This document shows positions 58,471 through 64,000 of a stretch of 64,000 nucleotides of DNA, in pieces. The notes under the pieces are model-generated. The model was not told the origin of the DNA, ran no database searches, and was given only the letters and a program-made list of their open reading frames with translations. Numbering within the stretch: position 1 is the first letter of the stretch; each line of letters starts with the position of its first letter. The stretch lies in NCBI GenBank assembly GCA_947579665.1, contig OX388341.1:3348001-3412000 (forward strand), in the 5' to 3' direction. Source of the DNA: Sympetrum striolatum (taxonomy: Eukaryota > Arthropoda > Insecta > Odonata > Libellulidae). Made by a program: the position numbers and the translations under genes.

Positions 58471-59054
58471 GTGAGAACTTTTCGCAGGCTCCCCTTTAAC
58501 TACATGTATTTTTGGGGTTTTATTTTCCTCTCATACGGGACTCAGGAGCTTGTCTATCCTATGACATGGACTCAGATAGTTTAAATGAACCTTTTACTAA
58601 ATGATCATGTTCGATTTTTTCCTCTAAGTCCTCTTGATTCCTTTTATCATGGAAAATAAAACATGCCTGCAATGTAAACTTCTCGGATGCCGGTGTCGTC
58701 TGCTAGAGTGGTACTGAAAACGAAGCATCTGCCAACCTTCCGCAAAATGTATTAAAACCTCATTGATTATTATAATGTTAATTTTATGTATATTATAATG
58801 CATTAATTCGTCTTAGTGGTAAATGACTGTGTGAAACTAGAAATTTACCGTCTTAGTTTTTAATTTATCAACAACAAGTATGGCATAAAAATTCCTTAAT
58901 AATCGTTTACCGCATACATTATAATAGCTTATTAGGGTAATTAGAGATTTTCCGCTGGCGCAAATGTTTGTTCTAATTCATAATTGGGGATCAATGCAGT
59001 AAAAGTTGTCAAAATGACGAATACGAAAACTTTTATACCATACAAGACCTGCAG

Positions 59055-59145
59055 GTGCGGCCGAGAGGACAATGAAATGTTTATTAAAATGCCGTGGCTT
59101 AATACTGACGTTCGTTCTGATTCATATAGTTCAGATAGTGAATGA
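59055..59145 (+). CDS. Possible last exon of a small unidentified gene
   Basis: Acceptor agacctgcag. One base completes the split Trp codon, then CGREDNEMFIKMPWLNTD and VRSDSYSSDSE, stop TGA. AATAAA lies at 59149-59154, just after the stop. A compact peptide with an acidic Ser/Asp/Glu tail, phase-compatible with 58415-58470. The overlapping frame starting at 59072 is a shadow of this one or vice versa; I prefer this frame because it connects by splicing. Function unknown. Confidence 0.38.
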
Positions 59146-59397
59146 AATAATAAAATTAAGGAAGATGCTTACATTCAAGTTTCGGAGTATTTTATGGGGG
59201 CTGCTCATTATTATATTTATTGAAATCCTGTCGCAAGGAAAACCTTACTGGGAGACGTTCCAAATTAGGTTAAAGTTTCAATGAAATAACACTGCTATTA
59301 TTAAGACACTTTATTTTCCAAAAAATAACACATAATACATTGATAAAGGTCTGATCAAATACTGAATATATTGTTGTAAATGAAGGAAACTATTCTA

Positions 59398-62130
59398 CCC
59401 AGCAAACACACCACGTGTTCGCCACTATTCGCCACGTGGCATTTTGGTGGCGAATGTGGTGAATGTGGTAAAAAGGTGGTAAGAACGTGATCACCACAAT
59501 GGATATTGCCAAAACGTCATATAATCGTGGCCAAAACGTTGTCATTTCCGTGAGATTATTATATATAAAATATTATATAAAAAAGATTTTCTTCCATATC
59601 AAATTCATTTTTCATAAAACAAAAAAGCAGAAGGATAAAACACAGAATCTGTGATTCAATTACGGAAGATGAATAACCCGCAGCATTATCTAATCAAGTA
59701 AAAAATAATATAAATATGCATTTATGACATATTAAAGGAAGAAGTAGCATAAAATTATTTATGTTTCTATTGTTATCGCTGTGAGTAAATTTATAATAAT
59801 AAAATAAAATATTTAGCCGACGTTATACTCGATTATTTAATTAAAATTAATTACAGACGAAGAGTACGTTTTTAAATTCATCGATGGAATCAGAAATCCA
59901 TCAATCCGTTTTTAAATTCATATGAACGAATCGTAAAACATATATTGTTTACGATTCGTTCGGAAATCGAGCGCGAACGTTATTAAAAAGTTGATTTCCG
60001 TGTTTCTCGTGCATTATTTTCCTCTATGTTACGAAAATAATAAGGAAAACAATCATTTTTCCTTCATATACAAAAACTGACAAATCTGGCTGGTTTGAGC
60101 TTGAGCGGTTCTCGTTGTAGTCTCGTAGCGTGGTAGCAGTGTCTCGAATTCTTTTTTTGTTGGCCACTAGCTCATTTGAGTAACCGTCGATAAGTCTCGG
60201 CATCCTGTTGAAGTTGTGAAATAATTTCGAATATTGCGATGAATTATGTCGCCCCAAAGGATATTTCAGCACAGTAGCAGTAAATGTATTCCATCTTTTC
60301 ACTTTCCAAGGAAACAATTGTAAGTACATTATGTAAGCATTGATTATTTATTGCACGTTTCAAACTATACCTAGAAATGAGTTCTTAATTGTATTTTACA
60401 GGAAAATCCTTGTCACCGTCCAATCAATTTTATCAAAGATGTTGGTTGTTCATCCCGAGCATTAAGTTTTACAATATGACCAATGTTGTGTATTTGTTGG
60501 GGGAAATCGTGTACGTTAAGTTATCCATACTGTGAAGATGGTGACAATCTGGAGATTATCTGCAGTTTTAAGCTCAGCTAAGAAACGTAAGTGAAGCTTT
60601 TTGCCTTCTTTAGTAGATATTAAATATTTAATAAGCTAATATTAATGCTTGCTTACAAGTGTTGGTAAAATTCTCGATGATTTACCGTGTTATCCAGAAT
60701 TTTACCCAAGTGTTTATTTACATTACTCAAACATTTTCATTTCCATTATTTGAATTAATTTAAGCCTTCTTAAAACTTAATAAAACTCTCAGTAAAAGTT
60801 GTATTTCACACTTATTTGTACGTATTGCAGTAACATGGGAAGTTTTATAAGAAGCAAATTTTAATTTAGTCATTTCTGTTTTATTTAGTGCAAGAAAAAG
60901 AGAAATTCCGGAACTTTAGTGTATTCGTTGAAGACTGATAGATTCTCAGACAGAATGATAGAATAATAAAGGTTTAAAGAACAAGATATGGGTTATAAGA
61001 AGAATTATCCTGGATTGAAGATAATAATACTCGATCTTAGGATCCACCTAAAGCAGTTGTTTCACAAGAGGAAGACCTTATCCACAGCAGTAAAAGTGAA
61101 TAACAAAAGTGAGTTAAGAATTGATTTCATTTTCAATATCACATCGTTTTGCTTCTCTTTGCTGTATTAAGATTTCATTCCTATTCAGCTATGTAAAACT
61201 TAATTCATTGTAATATGTATTTATCCACAAATGTATTTATGTATTAAAATAATGCATAACAATAAAAATTTTATTTACAGCATATTTTCTGGTGTATTCT
61301 TCATCCTTTACCCTTCTTTCAGTTTACTGCTGAATCAATGACTACTCGAAGGAACTATTAATTTTCTTAATGATTTATGCGGAATTTTCATGTGGAAAAT
61401 ATACATCTGAGATGTGACGAAACGGCAGTATTCCTAATCCAAATATTTGAATTTGTCTAAAGCTTTGATATGTTTTATCTTTTGAAATATCTATCAGGTA
61501 CTATTAATTTACCCCTTTAAAAAAATATATTTATTGTTCTCAAAGCCTTTCAATTGGTTAATTTGGAAAATATGCAATGTGTTTTAAGTTAAGTACTTGA
61601 GAGCCCATTGGCTGCTTTCAGAGATGTCTTATATAAAGACCTTGAGATGTGATTTAAACTGAGACATTGTCTGAATAAATGCTGCAATGAATGTACTGTA
61701 CATAGCACCCAGTAAAATGGTTTGAATGTCCCATGTCTTGCTTTTCCTTGTCTTAATACTGAATTCAAGTAAAAGACCATTTTTATCCAAATTTTAGATA
61801 GAGGTATGAATCTTGGGTAGCATCCTGATATTTTTTCTGAAAACAAGTATTTGATGCCAATGTATAAAAGTTTATTTTTGTATGGAAAGGAGTGATCAGA
61901 AAGTCATTTTTCATTATAAGTGGTCCAAAATTAGCTGGAATATTTTATAAATTTTAGGATACAATATTATAGAAATGTGGCAAAATGTGGTGATTATGTG
62001 GTAGTAAAGTTGCAGCGCCATGTGGTGACCACGTTCCTGCAACTCCATCTCGCCACATGGTGGCCACGTGGTGTTACAACGTAACTGCCACCAAACGCCA
62101 CGTGGTGACCACGTGGAATTGTTTGCTGGG
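59398..62130. mobile_element. DNA element with CCCAGCAAAC termini and CACGTGG subterminal repeats
   Basis: CCCAGCAAAC at 59398 and its complement ending at 62130, with TA outside both. Both subterminal zones carry many copies of (g)ccacgtgg, itself palindromic: 2 within ~70 bp on the left and about 6 variants within 120 bp on the right. The 2.7-kb interior shows no transposase domain. A plus-strand exon-like start at 60538 (ATG, MVTIWRLSAVLSSAKK, donor gtaagt) is present but unidentified. Superfamily not assigned. Confidence 0.65.
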
Positions 62131-62575
62131 TACTTACCATTAATATTTAAACATGGTTTTCCTATAAACTCATATCTAAACACTCATAATAAATGCAAAA
62201 ACCACAATATCTGAACACCGGACTTCTTTACTGAAAACAAATCACTTTAGCTTTTACACAAAAGATGAATTCCTCGGAAACCAATAATTCACCACACACA
62301 AATTCTGTCTGAATAATAATTTTGATAATCCATGTGAACCTTGAGACATCACTGCAGAACATTTCTCAATTAATGATGATAACCATTACTGAACAAACTT
62401 AACAATTCAAGTATAATGATTTAAAATGTGATAATTCAAATTTTAGTGAATAAATGAACAAATTTGTTCATTTATTCACTAAAATTAAAACTAAAAACTA
62501 ACTAAAGATCATAAATGAAGAAATATTTTAGAACTTCTAAAATATCTGAGCTCATTTTAATTAATGGAAAGAGAA

Positions 62576-63710
62576 GGAAGTCAGTCCTCCACAAAGGATG
62601 ATGAATTCCAGCAGAAGGATTAAACTCTTTAAACTTTTGTTTATATTTGTCTATAATATGGCATATGATGAAAGATAATCATGGGTTCCTCTCACATGAT
62701 CTGCAACTAAATTGCCAATTTAGGTTTTACCAATGACAGATTCTGGAAGAGGATGACATACGGGTGTAAAAAGAAAAAAAAACAAAAATTAATACATTAT
62801 AAATATTCAACTTACCAGCATCAGCTAATGAGGGAAAATAAAATTAATCAGTTAATGTTCACATATTACAAGCAACATGTATAAGAAATAACAAGTGAGG
62901 AAATTCTTGCAATCCTTTACCTTAACCTGTCATAAAATTCCAGCATAGAAAATTAATACATTCCATTAAAAAGTGAATATAGACCATCTCTCACGAAGGC
63001 AGGCTGGTGCTCCAAAATATCTTATTTGTCACAGAATTTTTATTATAACTCATGATGGAAGCTTCAATCCAAAATCAGAAAACCGCTTGATTCACAACAG
63101 GATCTAGAATAGAAAGACAGAACTGCTAACTGCGAGGAAGACAAAATTGAAAATTAACAGAAGTTAATCTTACCTATTTATTCTAGAGTTTGAAAATAAA
63201 AAAGACCTTTCGCTAAAGCTTACCAATGAAATCAGCACTATAAATAATCAAACCTAAATCTATAACAAGTCAAGTGCGGTTCTATTGAGTAGAAAAAGCT
63301 TCAGTTTGGTTGGACCTCGGAGACCTGAAAAGACAATACAGTCTAAGAGTTTAATTTTTAACAAGTGATTCACATAAATAGTTACATGTAGAAACATTAC
63401 TAGAACCTCCACCTGACCTATGTGAATAGCCTTCCATGGTGTGTGGGTTGTCAGTCTTCCACAAAGGATGATGAGTTCCACCTGGTACAGTTACACTTGC
63501 CTTTCATTGTTACTAGTTCATACTATGGCTTACAATTCAGAACAAGCTAGACTCCATTTAACATGAATTCTCAGTTTTACTTGGGACCGGTTCTAAAAAA
63601 GGAAAGCATGCTGCCATTAAATGGGACAAACAACAGGTAGTAAAATGTTATGGAAATTCATCTTACCAATTTCAGCTAGTGTTAAAGGAAACATCCCCAA
63701 ATAATAAATG
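62576..63710. repeat. Diverged tandem duplication, ~868-bp step
   Basis: gtcagtc(c/t)tccacaaaggatgatga occurs at 62580 and 63448. About 220-230 bp further, cttacca..(a)tcagcta.tg occurs at 62812 and 63667. About 100 bp further, gaaa.attcttg recurs. The blocks between are poorly conserved. On the minus strand the second landmark reads as a donor-like ...TG|gtaag. No protein is recognised. Confidence 0.4.
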
Positions 63711-64000
63711 CATAGTAGCAGGTACATCCCAAGAAAATTCTTGTATCACAATTTTATTTTATATTATAATTTAGACTGGGAATATTTGAACCCTATTCCA
63801 TCCTATGTTGAGTAATAAATTGACCGTATCACCATAAGGATAAGTAACCATATGATTGGTCAAAGGCAATGAATAAATGAACTTAAATTCATTTGCCAAC
63901 AGAAGTAATACAACTTTAACTGGTCCTGATGAGTGTCCTTTTGTAAGTTGGAAGGTCTACAGAGCCATTCCACTGAAGAGTACTAAAAATAAGATTGCCC

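Overview
The window reads as eukaryotic, most likely arthropod and probably insect, nuclear DNA. It is AT-rich, genes are split into short exons by kilobase introns with GT/AG borders, and transposon remnants fill most of the rest. I can place two host genes by peptide content and splice phase. Both lie on the minus strand. The first is the 3' part of a p160/NCOA (taiman-type) nuclear-receptor coactivator: three phase-compatible exons at 21306-21530, 14065-14204 and 8183-8269, ending in an LxxLL box next to the stop. The second is the 3' half of an endosomal syntaxin of the syntaxin-7/12 type: exons at 32428-32552, 26491-26645 and 24294-24386, giving SNARE motif plus membrane anchor. Because the coactivator exon at 21530 needs further upstream exons and none is visible before the syntaxin, the syntaxin may sit inside a coactivator intron on the same strand.

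Layout. 1-594: a ~162-bp satellite running into the 3' end of a piggyBac transposase gene (504-2033, minus). 2478-2677: assembly gap, followed by a cut-off ORF. 3.6-4.5 kb: a tRNA-like repeat array. 4.5-8.2 kb: probable coactivator 3'UTR and downstream DNA. 8.2-21.5 kb: coactivator exons, with introns holding a pogo/Tigger copy, a second tRNA-like array, a 5'-truncated non-LTR retrotransposon and a 2.5-kb hAT-like element. 21.6-22.0 kb: a 92-bp tandem repeat. 24.3-32.6 kb: the syntaxin, with introns holding a TA-flanked TIR element, a Penelope-like element split by a second pogo copy, and a hAT MITE. 32.56-35.02 kb: a decayed piggyBac that landed in the splice acceptor of a syntaxin exon. 35-47 kb: mostly unrecognised DNA with LINE and Penelope fragments. 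45.4-51.4 kb: a CCTTAA-rich minisatellite, then two inverted repeat arms around a GC-rich unidentified reading frame. 52.6-57.1 kb: a tRNA-derived SINE, then a Harbinger-like element with a third tRNA-like array inside it. 57.6-59.2 kb: a possible small plus-strand gene. 59.4-62.1 kb: an element with CCCAGCAAAC termini. 62.5-64 kb: a diverged tandem duplication.

The points most worth checking: (a) the piggyBac insertion 3 bp from a syntaxin splice acceptor together with a 1-base frameshift in the next exon; (b) three dispersed arrays of B-box-bearing tRNA-like units; (c) subterminal palindromes with a common GGTCT...AGACC core in two different piggyBac elements; (d) the GC-rich frame bracketed by inverted repeats at 45.9-51.4 kb. 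I found no complete host gene, no convincing full tRNA or rRNA gene and no CRISPR array. All family assignments are from recognition, not searches.
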